Assembly: GCA_038503035.1 (NCBI GenBank)
Contig: JAVSML010024424.1
Span: 1-64,000 of the forward strand
Direction of reading: 5' to 3'
Length of the DNA stretch: 64,000 nt
From: Crocodylus rhombifer
Taxonomy: Eukaryota > Chordata > Crocodylia > Crocodylidae
The translations under genes were made by a program, and so were the position numbers. Shown piece after piece: positions 51,205-62,874 of the stretch (the first letter of the stretch is position 1; each line of letters begins with the position of its first letter). Below the pieces are notes generated by a model, which worked only from the letters and a program-made list of their open reading frames with translations, made no database searches and was not told where the DNA came from.

Positions 51205-51319
51205 ACCCGATTCCTTCTAAACTCTCCACTTCGCAGGTGTTAATGACCCTCTTGCCTTTTTAATGGTCTTATAGTTCCACTGATCCAGCTAGCCTTTGCT
51301 CAGCAATGCTGCTGTCTGT
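51205..51319 (+). repeat. Diverged direct repeat, copy 2
   Basis: Matches copy 1 as ACCCGATTCCTTCTAAA, AGGTGTTAATGACC, GCCTTTTTAATGGTCTTATA, GTTCCACTGATCCAGCTAGC and AATGCTGCTGTCTG. About 740 bases separate the starts of the two copies. Confidence 0.5.
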
Positions 51320-53429
51320 GGCCCTGGCATGGGGACTAGGCTGCTGCTGGGGGTACGCACAGGACTGTCTCTCAGGGCCCCCTCCTGCCTCGCTGGGGCA
51401 ATTCCCTGCCCAGCTCTCAGGTTCCTGCGTATGGCAGCCTTCCTAACCCTCCCCATGCACAGCACAAGCAACCGGGCCCCCAGCATTGGGCCGAGACACG
51501 GGAGCAGGATGCGGCCGGGAGTCCGGAGGACGCTGGCTCCGTCACATCTGCTGCTATTCTTGTTCCCATGTATTAGCCCGAGCGCAGCCGTGATTCAAGG
51601 TATTCATTTATTCCTTTGCTTGAACAGGGCTCCTCACATGCTTGACGGCAGAGCTGTTTGTTTTAGCACCTGCTTATTTTAGATCCGAAGGGCAAAAGGA
51701 GTCAGGCGCTCTCTGTACTTGCCTTCATTGCTTCCTTGCTTCTGGACGGCCTCCACTGTGCCGGAAACCATGCGTACAGACCTACCAACGAGCTACTGCA
51801 GGATAGAAGTGGGCACAGCGTCAGTGGGCATCAGCTACTCTGTGTTTGCCCGCTCTTCCCCGAGGATGGGTAGAAGCTGAACTGTGGTAGCACAGTCCTT
51901 TCACTCTCATTAGCTTCCACTTATTGGAGGGCAAGTGCCCATGTGCCTGCTCTTCCCACACCGCAGCTGCTGGCTTTAGCACCACATAAATTGTCTACGT
52001 GTTCCTGCAAATTGCTACGACTTCACATTGACCCAGTCTCCAGAGCAGCGTATGCAGCAGCAAAGGCATTGATAGCAAATGCTCCCCATTCAGGGCCTTT
52101 CTTTGCATTTTTGTTCATTGGTCAGCTGAGGATATACCTGACTGGGCAACAATACCGTGAAACAACGCACCTGCAAACTGACAGCTAGCAAGGGAGCACC
52201 CTGCCATGCCAAAGGTTTGCACTGAAGTATCCGCCAGCCCAGCTTTTCCCAGAAGACCTTGGTCTAGGATTACAAAGCTTTAGCACCTGCAAGGTGATGC
52301 ATAACAAGTCAAAGGTTTATATTTTTAAATATAGCACCATCCCAGCACTGTTGGGAAGATTCAGGCACAGTTACAGGGTGGGTTGGCTTAGCTGCGTCAG
52401 CTACAGCTTGGGACAAGATCCCAGCCCCTAGCTGACCAGAAGGACGAGGAAGGTCCAGCGGTGTCCAGCCAGGGGGTTTTGGGGAGCAGACCTACGTCAA
52501 GGCAGGAGGGCCTCAGCCAGCAGATCTTCTGCGGGTCAGACAGCGGTATAACAAAGCTGGCAGAAAACCCGCATCTGCCTCCGTATGCTAAACTCTACTA
52601 GGGGGCTCTGCCTCAATGGCTCTGCCAGCAGGATCCCTGCAATGCAGGCCAGGCTGCAGTCACGCAGCAATCGCTTTAGCATGCAAGTAATCCCACTCCA
52701 TTCACACGAACGTTATTTAATGCAATGCAGAACATGCCCAACTCCTTTCACCCTGCAACAAACAGGAGCATACTTAAACAGCAGTGCAGTATAATCTCCT
52801 CCCTACCAGGGCAGACAAAGCCTCCGCTGAGTGCCTATCATGCTTGGGAGGAGAACAGTCATAATGGAACTGTCAGTCTCTGCCAAGGCCCCACGTTGCT
52901 GGAAAACTTGCTAGCGATGGTTTGCACTCTTGGCTGCAAAGCAAACTTTATCTTTTAAGACCTGAAAAAGAATGCACTGCGTTCCAAATCTCAGCCAAGT
53001 CTGGCTCCACCATGTACTTTGGGCCAAGAAAAGATATCACTTGCAACCATCCTCGCCTCTCATCTTTAAATGATAGTTTCAGATTGCCTGCAATCAGGAG
53101 TCGAGTCCCATTGTCCCGGCTCCTGTAGTTAAATCCGATCATCCACGGATTCTGAGTCACTCCATTCAATGCAAACATTTTTAGACCATTTCACAAATGA
53201 AGACTTCATTTAGATTTCGATGATTTTGATCTGTGGAGAAAGACCTCCACTGTTGCGCTCTGCCTTTCATACAGTCGTGACCATTGTGCTGGCCCGGCTG
53301 AAAGTTTTGGATAAGACTCAAGAGTGGGAAATGTTTATCTAGCCACAGCGGGCTATAAATTATTGCTAGAGAAGTTCAACAATACAACTATCTGAACAAC
53401 CGTTATAGCCAAGTCTGGCGAGTCAACAG

Positions 53430-53490
53430 AGCAGTTAAGCACATTTAATGCAACTTCAAGCATGTACTTAAGTGCTTTGCTGAAGTGAGA
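53430..53490. repeat. Fragment of a palindromic sauropsid repeat (TTAAGCAC...GTGCTT type)
   Basis: CAGTTAAGCACATTTAATGC, then CAAGCATGTACTTAAGTGCT and TTGCTGAA form a loose inverted repeat. They resemble a widespread repeat phrase (AAGCACATGCTTAA..TTAAGTGCTTTGCTGA). Confidence 0.4.
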
Positions 53491-53821
53491 TCCAAATTAC
53501 CTAGGCAGGTTTCAAGTTGGTAGTAAAAGCACAGCCCTGTTTTTTTGACAGGAGGAGAATAGGGACGAGGGTTACATACGGCCCGGTGTCGAGGCCATTA
53601 TGCATTGCAATCTTTGCAAAAGGGATCGTGTCATTTGTTGCAGGGAGAAATTTACCCTAGGGCAAAGAGCCAGCCAGCTGCCATCCTCCATAGAGAGCTG
53701 AGGTGGGAGTTATGCAGTGCCTGGTGCTGGCTGGATCTGGCAATGAGGTTTTTTTCAATTTTTGGTTAAAAGAAACCACTTTCCTCCTAGACTCAGTTTT
53801 TAAAACAAAAATGGGACCTAG

Positions 53822-53920
53822 GAGCATAGGCCTGGAAGGGACCTCCTGGGCCAGCTGATCTAGTCCTCTGCTACCACAGGCAACTCCCATCCTACAAACC
53901 TCTTCCAGGAAGTCAAATTC
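53822..53920 (-). mobile_element. CR1 3' tail, antisense
   Basis: GCATAGGCCTGGAAGGGACC, TCCTGGGCCAGCTGATCTAG and TCCTCTGCTACCACAGGCAA follow the inverted CR1 3' UTR. The next roughly 100 bases may be further decayed CR1. Confidence 0.6.
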
Positions 53921-54169
53921 CACTGGAAAAGTCATTAGGATTTTTGCCCCCTGAAAGTTGCTCCAGAGCCTCCTGGCCTCTGATGGTCAGCGCCATCTAC
54001 AACGTCCAGCCTACGTGTAGACCCGTCTGCTTTGTGTCAGCACTGTTCTTACACCAGAGCCCTGTCCCCTCCCTGGTGTCCCACTCTGGATGGATTTGCA
54101 AGCAGCAGTCCTGCTTGCACGCAGCCTTCATTTCACTAGGCTAAATAAGCCAGTCTCTTAGTGTCCTGT

Positions 54170-55330
54170 CTTAACAGAGATCTTCATTCCCCTGGTCATC
54201 TTCGTAGCTGTTCTTTGCCTTTGGTCCAATCTTCCTCGAACACGGCAGCTGGAACTGTACGTGGTGATCTGGCTGAGGTCTCAGCAGCGCTTTGCTCACT
54301 GGCATTAGTACTTCCCTAGAGCTACTGGACGTGCTTCTCCAGATAGATCTTAGACTCAGATTTGCCTTTTTCGCCGGTGTATCGTATGACTGGCTGGTAG
54401 TCGTCGTGCATGTGAGTAGTCCGCCCAAGCCGTCTTTCTTGCTGTGTTTCCCACTGGTGAATTCCCAGATGCACCTGAAAAACCTTTGAATTGGCCCCCA
54501 GCTCCATGAGCTTGTACTTCGTGTGCCATTGAATCCAGGCTATTTCCGTCATGCCGGTGCTCGAGGTCATCTCATTCTTCTTTGATACTTTTCTGTATTG
54601 ATGCTGCCTCCCAGCATTGTATCATCAAAATTCATTAGCATGTGACTACTTTTTAGGCCAACGTCATCCTTAATGAAAACCTTAAATATGATTGTTTGCA
54701 AGACTGGTCCTTGCAGATCTTCAGTAGCACTCGCCTTCCAGGCTGATGTTTCTCCTTTCAGACTGACCTGCTGTTGTCTCCTCTTTAGCCAGCTCCTTGC
54801 CTGCACTGTGATGCTGGTAGTAATCTCCACCTTCTCTAGGTTAACTAACAATTGAATCGCTGAGGCCATCTGTTTTTACTGAAATCCAAACAGATCACAT
54901 CTATTTAATTTCCTTCGTTCCAAAGAAAGATGTCAGGGTAGCCTGGCACTTTCTCCCCCTGTTGCACATTTCTATTGCCTTCCTTTAATTATTCTTTCTG
55001 TCCACATTTGTTTTGAAGACTTGCATACTACTGAAGACACACTAGCATGTCTGCAGTTGCCTGGGTCATTGCCTCCCTTTTTAAATTTGGTATTCTTTGC
55101 CTATATGGAGCCACCCCGATGACAGAGATTTATCTGTTATTTAATGGGCTACTCCAGGTGTCGGCTATTGCCAAGTTCTGGGATGAAGACCATCTAATTC
55201 CCATGATGACTACATTAAGGTCTTTGAGTTTCGCTTCCACCTTGGTTGTAGTTATTGCTGTTTCTCTACTCTCTTACCCATTATCCATTCTGCTTTTGCC
55301 ATTCCCCCTTCTCACTGAAAGCTGAAGTGA
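54170..55330 (-). pseudogene. Ancient CR1-clade LINE reverse transcriptase fossil
   Basis: Minus-strand translation, with stops and frameshifts, follows CR1 ORF2 in order. It shows IDVICLDFSK (54882-54911 area), LLVNLEKVEITTSITVQARS with WLKRRQQQVSLKGETSAWKA, LQGPVLQTIIFKVFIKDDVG (the PQGSVLGP motif region), NFDDTMLGG (decayed catalytic DD box), IQWHTKYKLMELG, and SREVLMPVSKALLRPQPDH near the C-terminal region. The part from about 54990 to 55330 aligns only loosely. It is much older than the CR1 at 8078-9405. Confidence 0.75.
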
Positions 55331-56124
55331 AGTATTTATTTAGTCTGGGGCTATTAAAAAGATCAGTGTAGAAAGCGGGGAGGAGCACGCAGGATCCCGT
55401 CCAGTCTGGAGGAAGCATCTGGCACTGGGTGCAGCTTAGCACGAAGCGGCTTTGACCCGGGCGATGGAAGCCAAGTGAGAAAGAAGGAAGGGGTTTGGAC
55501 TCCAACTCAGACAATGCGTGGCTCCGCGAGACTAGTAACAAGCCGGGGCACTCTCGGGTTGAGCTTGTCAGCCACAAACGGAGCCATCACCGGGCATCTG
55601 ACTAGACCTCTTACACGTCCACCACAATCCAGGGGATTGACGGCTGCCTATTATAAAAAGACTATTGTTAAACTCTTCCCCGCCCTCGCTACATGGCAAC
55701 TTCATATCTCATAGACTTCTCAGCCCTTAAACCATAGCCTTCTTTGTTAGTCAGTCCTTTCCCCCTTTCCACATAGACACACTGCTTTTCTTAACATTGT
55801 TTTTGAAGTGGTTCTTCATCATCCGGCCAGGCCTGGGTTCCTTCCTGACACATTTTTCTCCTGGGATAGAAGGCCCAGATCATTTTAGCACCTTGGACTC
55901 AAAAAATGCCAGGCCTCCTTCAAATTCAAGCCCCCAAATTCCACAGTCCAGTTGACTTCACTAAATAATGCCCTCAGTTACCCAATTTTTGCTCTTTTGA
56001 ATGCAAGAACCTTCATTACAGGACGACTTTTGTTTCTTCTTCCGTTTCATTTGGACTAAACCAGCTCAAGACTCCTTGTTCCGCAGCTGTTTTCTACGAC
56101 CAGCATGTCTATAATGCTCTCGCT
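55331..56124. other. AT-rich intergenic DNA, nothing recognised
   Basis: No gene and no clear repeat termini were found. Confidence 0.45.
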
Positions 56125-56368
56125 CGGCATGTCTACATGTCCATTAATGCACCTTGGATACCGAGCATTTAGTTTACAACTACCTTAATAAAGTACTAAC
56201 TAAATGCTCAGTACCTGAAGTTACTGAGCAGTAGCGCTGTCGCATCGTTATTTAGCAATGCTTACTGTGCATTATCCTAATAACACTGCGCAGTGGGCTA
56301 TTACCACAATTTTTGCCAGAACGCACTGCTGGGCCAAAGCACAGCAAGTGTCTCGTGTAGATGCGCCC
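56125..56368. mobile_element. MITE of about 244 bp with CTACA-containing inverted ends
   Basis: The left end reads CGGCATGTCTACATG and the right end, inverted, GGGCGCATCTACACGAG, giving an imperfect terminal inverted repeat of about 15 bp. The interior is AT-rich, with near-palindromic pieces such as GAGCATTTAGTT and ACTAAATGCTC. The ends are like those of 7690-7789. The target duplication is unclear. Confidence 0.5.
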
Positions 56369-59300
56369 TCTGGTTACCAACACTGAGCATAAAATAGCAT
56401 CCCCACTTCGTGCTTCCATGACTGGAAGAAATCTGCTGGCGCTCACACCCAGAAATAGTGGAGCCCTGTCATTCATTAGTAGCATGCTCCCCTCAATCCA
56501 CCTCGGGAAAGTTCAAGTCTCACGACTCCGAGCAGTATCCCCTCGTAATAATTACTGAACTCTTGGTCTAGATAGGATTCTGGCCAGGTTCTCAGTTCTG
56601 CCCTGGTAGGACCTTTTTCTACTGTTTTTCCCCCCAAAGTGGTTTTGAACAAAATGGACTATATGGGGAGAAGAAAGCACAGCATGACTCTATCCTACCC
56701 CTAGCGTACCCTGCTAAGCCTCTGCTTTTACCCACACGGCTGCGTGTTGCAGCCGCGACTGCTCTCCCACCACGCTTCCGTTTCCCGGTGGTGTCGTGCC
56801 CTGCACCAGCCGCTCGAGTGCCTTCACGGTCTTGCACAGGCTCCTTCCAGGGAGACAGAAACCTTCGAGGGGTTTTCTACTGACCGCACCCAGTCTCCAA
56901 CCTGGCTCCTGTGCTGGACTCCTTCTCCCTGCTAATCAGGACCTCCCTTCTCCCTGCTGTCCAGCCTTGCCGTCACCATTGTCACAAACATTCAACCAGG
57001 ACATGAATGGGTCTTTTTCCATGGGTTCAATGTTTTCTAATGAAACCTGAAAAAAGCAACTTTTGTTAAAAATGGCATGAAAATGAATTGCCGCGGTATC
57101 CTTCCATGGTTGGAGCTCCTATCTGTTAGTATGATACATACAGATTGGATGCTGCTGCTCTTATTAATCAGATAATTAGTTATTACTAACAGCCATGGCA
57201 ATGTCTGGGCAGGAAAGGTTTGATCCTGTTTCTACTGACTTCCTTGGCGTGGGCTGAACTTAAACGAGTTTTGGAAGTTCATGCTCAGTTGTCTGATGAA
57301 AATTCTTGGGCTTGAATGAAGACTTTTTGCACATAGATTTGGGCAGCATTTTTCATGCAGAAGTGCTTTTTTCACCATGCCCTCGGACAAGAAGGACACA
57401 CGAGGCCTTCTAGACACAGACTCTGATGCAAATTTCTGCGGCAGCCTGCGTTAACAACTGCTCCAGCCGCACAGCGTCCTGCCCTGTGGAAAATGAACAG
57501 CACAATCCTGCGGACTCATTCATTAAGATGTCAGTAGGACACAGGAATCACTTTCTCCATTTCTAAAAGGGGTGACCCATGATTTATCAAGGAGGATGCA
57601 TGCTATGCAGGGGCAGGCACCATCCCCAGACGCAGGCAGCTTCTCTGTATATAGAGCCACGTTTTCACAATTTTTTTGGTTTTCACCTTTCCATCTGCAG
57701 TACGCTCAAGGCTTGAATACCCAAAGGCAGGCGAAGCAAAACTCTAGGTTATTGGATACTTGAATGCGTGCCCCAAAGTTGTGCTCAATAAATGTCTTTA
57801 AAATCTATCAGGGGATAAGACTAATGATGTCAAAACTTGCCAGGCTAGTTCTGCCGATGAAGTTAGTCATCCTGATACAGGCTTTGTGAGGCTAAGCTAT
57901 CTGATCTCCAGCAGTGCACAGCCCTGATAAGCTTCTGCTGAAGTCAACAAGAGAACTGAGCATGTGGCGCGTTTGGGAAATCAAGTCAGGGATATAACAA
58001 TGGACCTGGGGAGGCCAAAATGTTTGGTGATGATTGCTGAAAGTCTTGCTTTTATGGCCCAACCACGACTAGAAACCTGCGACTTCGGGATGATTTGAGG
58101 GCCCCTGCACTGTTGGAAAGGAAGTGGGGAACAGCAGCAATAGCACCAGAGAAATTAAAAGTTTGTGGCATAAGAAGGAAAGGTGATTTGGGACGAGTAG
58201 CAGCATTAACCCGAACCCAGAAAGGCTGCGAACCTAAGGCAGTTCGGCTCCTAGGGGTGGTGTCACAACTGCTTGTAGCCGAGCGTGTTGTCCAGACGTC
58301 AGAGAGGTTTGGCTTGTTCCAAGTTTCGTGGTGGCTCTTGCCGGTGGCCTGGTGCATCGACCCCCCGCGAGCCCTGACAGGGTTTAACAAAAGCTTGGGT
58401 CTTCAGGACCCTCTCTCACTTTGCGTAGCAGTTACTCACGGCACCCACCTGCCAGCTTCAGTCATGGTCTTCCAGGAAAGAGGTTCAGGATTAGACCCCG
58501 AGGCTTTTGGGTATCCCTGTAGCTCACCACTGTAGTCCATTTGCCACGTGCACGAGCTCTGGCTGGAATTCAGGGAGGCGAGGACGTCTTGCTACCCAGC
58601 TCCCTGCGGCTAGCCTTTGCGCCAGAAGGGTTTGGGGTGAGGCAGGGTGAAAGCAATGGCTGGCAGGAGACCTCAGGTTCCTTCCCGGCAAAGCCTGTTC
58701 TTGTGGGCCAGGAGAGATTGTATTTGTAAGACATCTTTTTTCCCTGCAATTTTAAGTAATCTGCTGGTGTTGAGCTACAGCCGATCACTGGGGCCAAGCC
58801 TCTTGTTTGAGTGAGCTTTTCTTTCCTGGTTAAAACGTAAGACATTATAACCAGCCTTCTTCCAAGGGCAGGCTCCTTTGGGCAGCTCCGCCGGGGGCTG
58901 CTGAATGAACTAAGCTGATAAATAATGTTCGACAGTCCAGAGGTGATCCTGTCTTCTGGATCAGCAGAGGAGACTCATTCTTGTTGTGGGGTGGTGCACA
59001 ACTCTCCCAAGGGTGGGCTGCGGGGTGGGTTTTTGAGCTGAGCAGCACAGCCAGTAGGGCTCACATTTTCAACCACGGCCAACACTGTCCCCACTTTTGG
59101 GTGCTGGTCTTAAGCTACCTTGTGTCTGGTTTCAGAAGTGAGACATCCTGGCAGGCCCCACAGATCTCGCCGGGGTGCTGGGTGCTCCATGCGCTGGCCA
59201 CGCGTTCCCCATGTGTTGATGCCCTCGAAGCCCCGGGACCACCATGGACAGCTGCCCTCAAGCATGCTGGAGGCTGAGTAGAGGAGGACACCTCTGGAGA

Positions 59301-60457
59301 GGCTTCACCACCACGTTTCTAGGATGGGTGGGGGTTGGGGCAGGGACATGCCTGGGAGACGCCCTTCCTGGGCTTCTGTGTCTGTGTCTCGGACTGGCTC
59401 CACCCTTGCTGAGGTCCCTAGATTAAGATGCTCCTCCAGAAAGTCGGGCTTGTACCAGTGTGTTGCCCTTTCCATGCCGTGCACTTGTGGATTAAAAACG
59501 TGCAGAGGCTTTGCAGTCCAGTTCATGACCTCTAGGGATCTGCTAACTCCACAGGAAATGTCCTAGCTAGCTAGGGTTATGCACTCCAACTAGCAACTGC
59601 CTAGGCAGGCAGCCCCACTCGCAACCCTGGGAATGCTCCCATGAGTACATGCTCCTTGCAAGAAGGTTGGGGACCACAGGCAGGCCCTCCTTCAACATCA
59701 GCCCGACTCTGAGCTTCCACAAGCTGGTGACACCTGCAAGCAGGTGGAGGAGACCAGTCAAAAGTGCTGCCTGGTGCAGCCTTTGCTCAATCTTTTACAA
59801 CTGGTTCGGCTGTGGGAGGCGTGAGTCATGCCCGAGGATGCGAGCAAGATAGGCTGCAAGAGTGGTCCGAGCCATCGCCTCCCCATCGTGCACAAGCCTG
59901 GGCTCTTTCTGCTGCTGAGAACTGTAGAGCGTGCAGCCGTGCCCTCTGTGGTCACAGCAGCACAGCTGGAAGCTGCAGAGCAGAGCGGCCAGGTCAGGCT
60001 TGGTCCGAGTGAGGCTCCAGGCTTTGTTTTCAGAAGCTGCAGTAGGTGACCTGGTTTGCAAAGCTCAGAGCCTGCCCTGGCTCCCGGGAAGGCAGGACCA
60101 GCCCCAAGCACTCAGCGTCTCTGGAAGTCAGGGATGACTTCTCCAGGTGCTGCCATGGGTGCTGCGCAGAGCCGCGGTGCCCAGCTCTCGCACCAAGTCC
60201 ACTGCGCCTTTGATAATCTTCCGCTGGCAGCAAACTGGGTTGTGCTTCACGTTGAGCACCCATTTGGGAAAAATCCTGGTTCAGCAGACTACCATGTGCC
60301 TGCAGTTTCCCAGGGGAGCTCCAGCCCTGACCCTGCAGCTCATTGCTCTAGCAGAGAAGCAGATGTGGTTTTTTCCAGCAAAACACTGAAATGCACCTCT
60401 CCATTAGCTTGGATGTGACCCAGGCACAGCCTTGCGTCCTATGCACTCAGACATACC
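56369..60457. other. Intergenic DNA, no gene seen
   Basis: Mixed composition, rising in GC after about 58 kb. Apart from the TAAT cluster nothing is supported. The 146-codon frame at 58095-58535 shows no domain. Confidence 0.45.
57070..57215. promoter_or_regulatory. Candidate regulatory island with clustered TAAT sites
   Basis: Within about 40 bases there are CTTATTAATCAGATAATTAG and TTATTACTAAC, three homeodomain-type TAAT/ATTA cores. An inverted repeat CTGTTAGTA/TACTAACAG encloses them (57123 to 57193 area), and the region is free of recognised repeats. Conservation is untested. Confidence 0.25.
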
Positions 60458-60580
60458 CATATCGCAGAAGGAAGGGACCTCCAGGCATCACATCTAGTCC
60501 AAGCCCCTGCCTGAGGCAGGATCAGCCTTGTCCAAGCCTTTCCATACAAACCACAGTCTAACCTCTTTGTAAAACTACCA
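60458..60580 (-). mobile_element. CR1 3' tail, antisense
   Basis: ATATCGCAGAAGGAAGGGAC, CTCCAGGCATCACATCTAGT, CCAAGCCCCTGCCTGAGGCA and GGATCAGCCTTGTCCAAGCC follow the inverted CR1 3' UTR, continuing into CAGTCTAACCTCTTTGTAAA. Confidence 0.65.
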
Positions 60581-62456
60581 TGAACCCTGAGCCGAAACAA
60601 CACATAACGCCTGAACCTGCCGTGGGTAAAGCAGAGGGACCACAGCAGCCAACATCTTGCTTCTATAACACATGCTCAAGCGATCCCAGGGGGAGGGCCA
60701 CGCTCCACTTTCTCTTCTCAGGCTGCAGTGGCCGAGCAGGCTCCGGACCTAGGGGCAGACACCCTGCCTGGAGCTGACGCACCTCCAGACTTGTGCTAAA
60801 TCAGCAATTCTCACCTGGGACACTCTAGCACCCTGGGGTGTCAGGAGATCTGGTCAAAGGAGCCATCCAGTATTAGCACAGCTAGGTGTGCACTACACAT
60901 GGTTCACAAGAAACACCCAGAGATAGGAATCCAGAGCGTCAAAACCGTGGGCTTTCCGCACTCTGCAATGGAAGAACCGCGCTGTTATTTGTCCATAGTT
61001 GAAAGGCGAGTGAAAGCCACGAGCCAGTATTTTCTGAGGGTGGCCTTGACTATTAAAAGGTTGTAAACTACAGTCATCAGGGCTACTGCTGCATTGACCC
61101 AGGTGCCAGCGGTACCAGATTGCTCAGGCTGGGAAGGCCAAGGACGCGGCTACGCTGGGTCATCGGTGGGTCCTGTGGGATGGTGGACCAGATGTTGCAG
61201 ATCTAGACGCTTGCTGTGCCAGATTCATCCCCAGGCCTCTGTCTCCAAGCCTGCTGGAGACTGAGGACAAATCTACTGCACACAGAGACAGCCGATCAGA
61301 GTCGAGCGTCACTGAGAAACCCAGGGGGGCGGAGAGCAGCCCTACAGGTCGTCCCCCGGCTCTGGAGAGCGTCGGCAGGTTGGGGAGGGCAGGGTGTGCT
61401 CAGCCTCAACCTCCCCAAGTCCCACAGCACAGACGAGCCCCAAGGCCTGCGACACCACGTCGCCGCCTTGTGCCCCCCCCGCTGCCGGCCAAGGTGCTCC
61501 CGAGTCTGACCGGCCCGCCCCGGCTCCGGGTCCCAACACCCAGAGCGCCACAATGGAGAGCAGCAGCACGAGCTGCAAACACGGCGTCCTGGGTCGTGTG
61601 TGGCTCATACGGCGCTCCCCCGCACTGCCGTGTCCACGTGGGAAGAAGACGTGGGCTGCTCTGGAGCCCATTAGCTCCAGCGGCTCATGCTTCCCAGCTG
61701 GGGGTTGGGACCCAGCTAGACAACCACGCTATCGGCACCGGTGAAGGAAGGGATGCGGTGAAGCTCCCCGCCTCTCACAGCTGGATGCCTCCCTCCACAG
61801 CTGGATCCAGGCGGCCGGGCCTGCCTCCGAATGCCCCCGAGCCCTGCAGCAGGGGTGAGGCCCAGCTCACATCACACTTCTGGCCAGGGCTCAGCTCCAG
61901 CGACGAACTCCTCAGGGATCTCCCACGCTGGCTCCCTGCTGGGTCATGCTCACTGTGGTCTGTCCGTCTGCACGTGCAGGCTTCCCAAGGCCCCCCGGCC
62001 TCCCCGTCCCCGTCCCCGTCTCCACGGGAAGCCCTCATGAGCTTCATGTTGGCTTAGCATTTATTAGTTACGCTGCTCTGCCCCCAGCGACCCGCGGCGA
62101 CTCCTTCCAGCCTCGAATGTGTTCAGCATGCTGCCCTGCCTGGGATTTGGGACCGCAGGATCTCCGCTAATCCCCTTGGGACAAAAGCCTGTGCTTGACT
62201 GGAGGCGCACAAAGATGGCAAGCAGAGTCTCATGAGCTAAGATCTCCGGGTGAGGCTGGGCGGCTCAGTGCCTGGGCGCCCACCCTGCAGCCCCTCGAAG
62301 CACCCGAGTTTTAGTGGGCGACTGCCCCTGCAAGAAGTCAGACCCCTTGAGGACTGGTGACTTGGAAACCTTCCTTGCCCTTTGCTCTAAAGGCATGCCG
62401 AGTCTCCTTGCGGTGTCTGGAGGTGAAACAGCCTCTGGGCGCTTCACTGTGTGCAA

Positions 62457-62874
62457 CAGCGGTGCTCGGAGTATGACCCATGGGCCAGACCCAGCCTGAA
62501 AAGCCCAGGGGGCTGCCTGCAGGCCCAGGAATTTGGCCATGGGGGAGCAGTGGCAGTGTCAGCTGAGACTCGAGCAATTGCCACTGCTCCCTTCCCCACT
62601 AAAAGCTTGGACCCTTGGGGAGCCCCATGTCCAGATGATGTGGCGCCGCGTGATGGACTGGGCTGATGTGAGGGGCCAGGCCAGAGCCAGATCTGGTGCA
62701 TGGGACTGTTTTGTCAAGCTGGGCTGGGTGCACGAGTCTGTTTGTGGCCCTGGATCTAGCATGGGGAGGAGGGCAGTCTGCACGCTGCATCCAGCCCATG
62801 AGCTGGGCCCCACGGACCAGACTGGCTGCACCCCCTTCATCCAGGCGGCATGGCAGAAAGATTGAGCACCACTG
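62457..62874. mobile_element. hAT-like non-autonomous element, about 418 bp
   Basis: The left end CAGCGGTGCTC and right end, inverted, CAGTGGTGCTC are terminal inverted repeats of 11 bp with one mismatch, of the CAG-starting hAT type. Flanking octamers gtgtgcaa and aggcacaa agree at only four positions, so the target duplication is decayed or absent. The interior has repeated GGCC/CTGG-rich phrases and no domain. Confidence 0.5.

Larger units (their letters stand above)
49443..53430. other. Intergenic DNA, GC content falling rightward, no gene seen
   Basis: Beyond the paired direct repeat, nothing is recognised. Base composition drops after about 51.6 kb. Frames are short and uninformative. 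Confidence 0.45.

Noticed and set aside
55047..55325. Hydrophobic 92-residue plus-strand frame resembling a membrane protein
   Set aside because: It is antisense to the decayed LINE; hydrophobic runs are a by-product of AT-rich minus-strand coding sequence.
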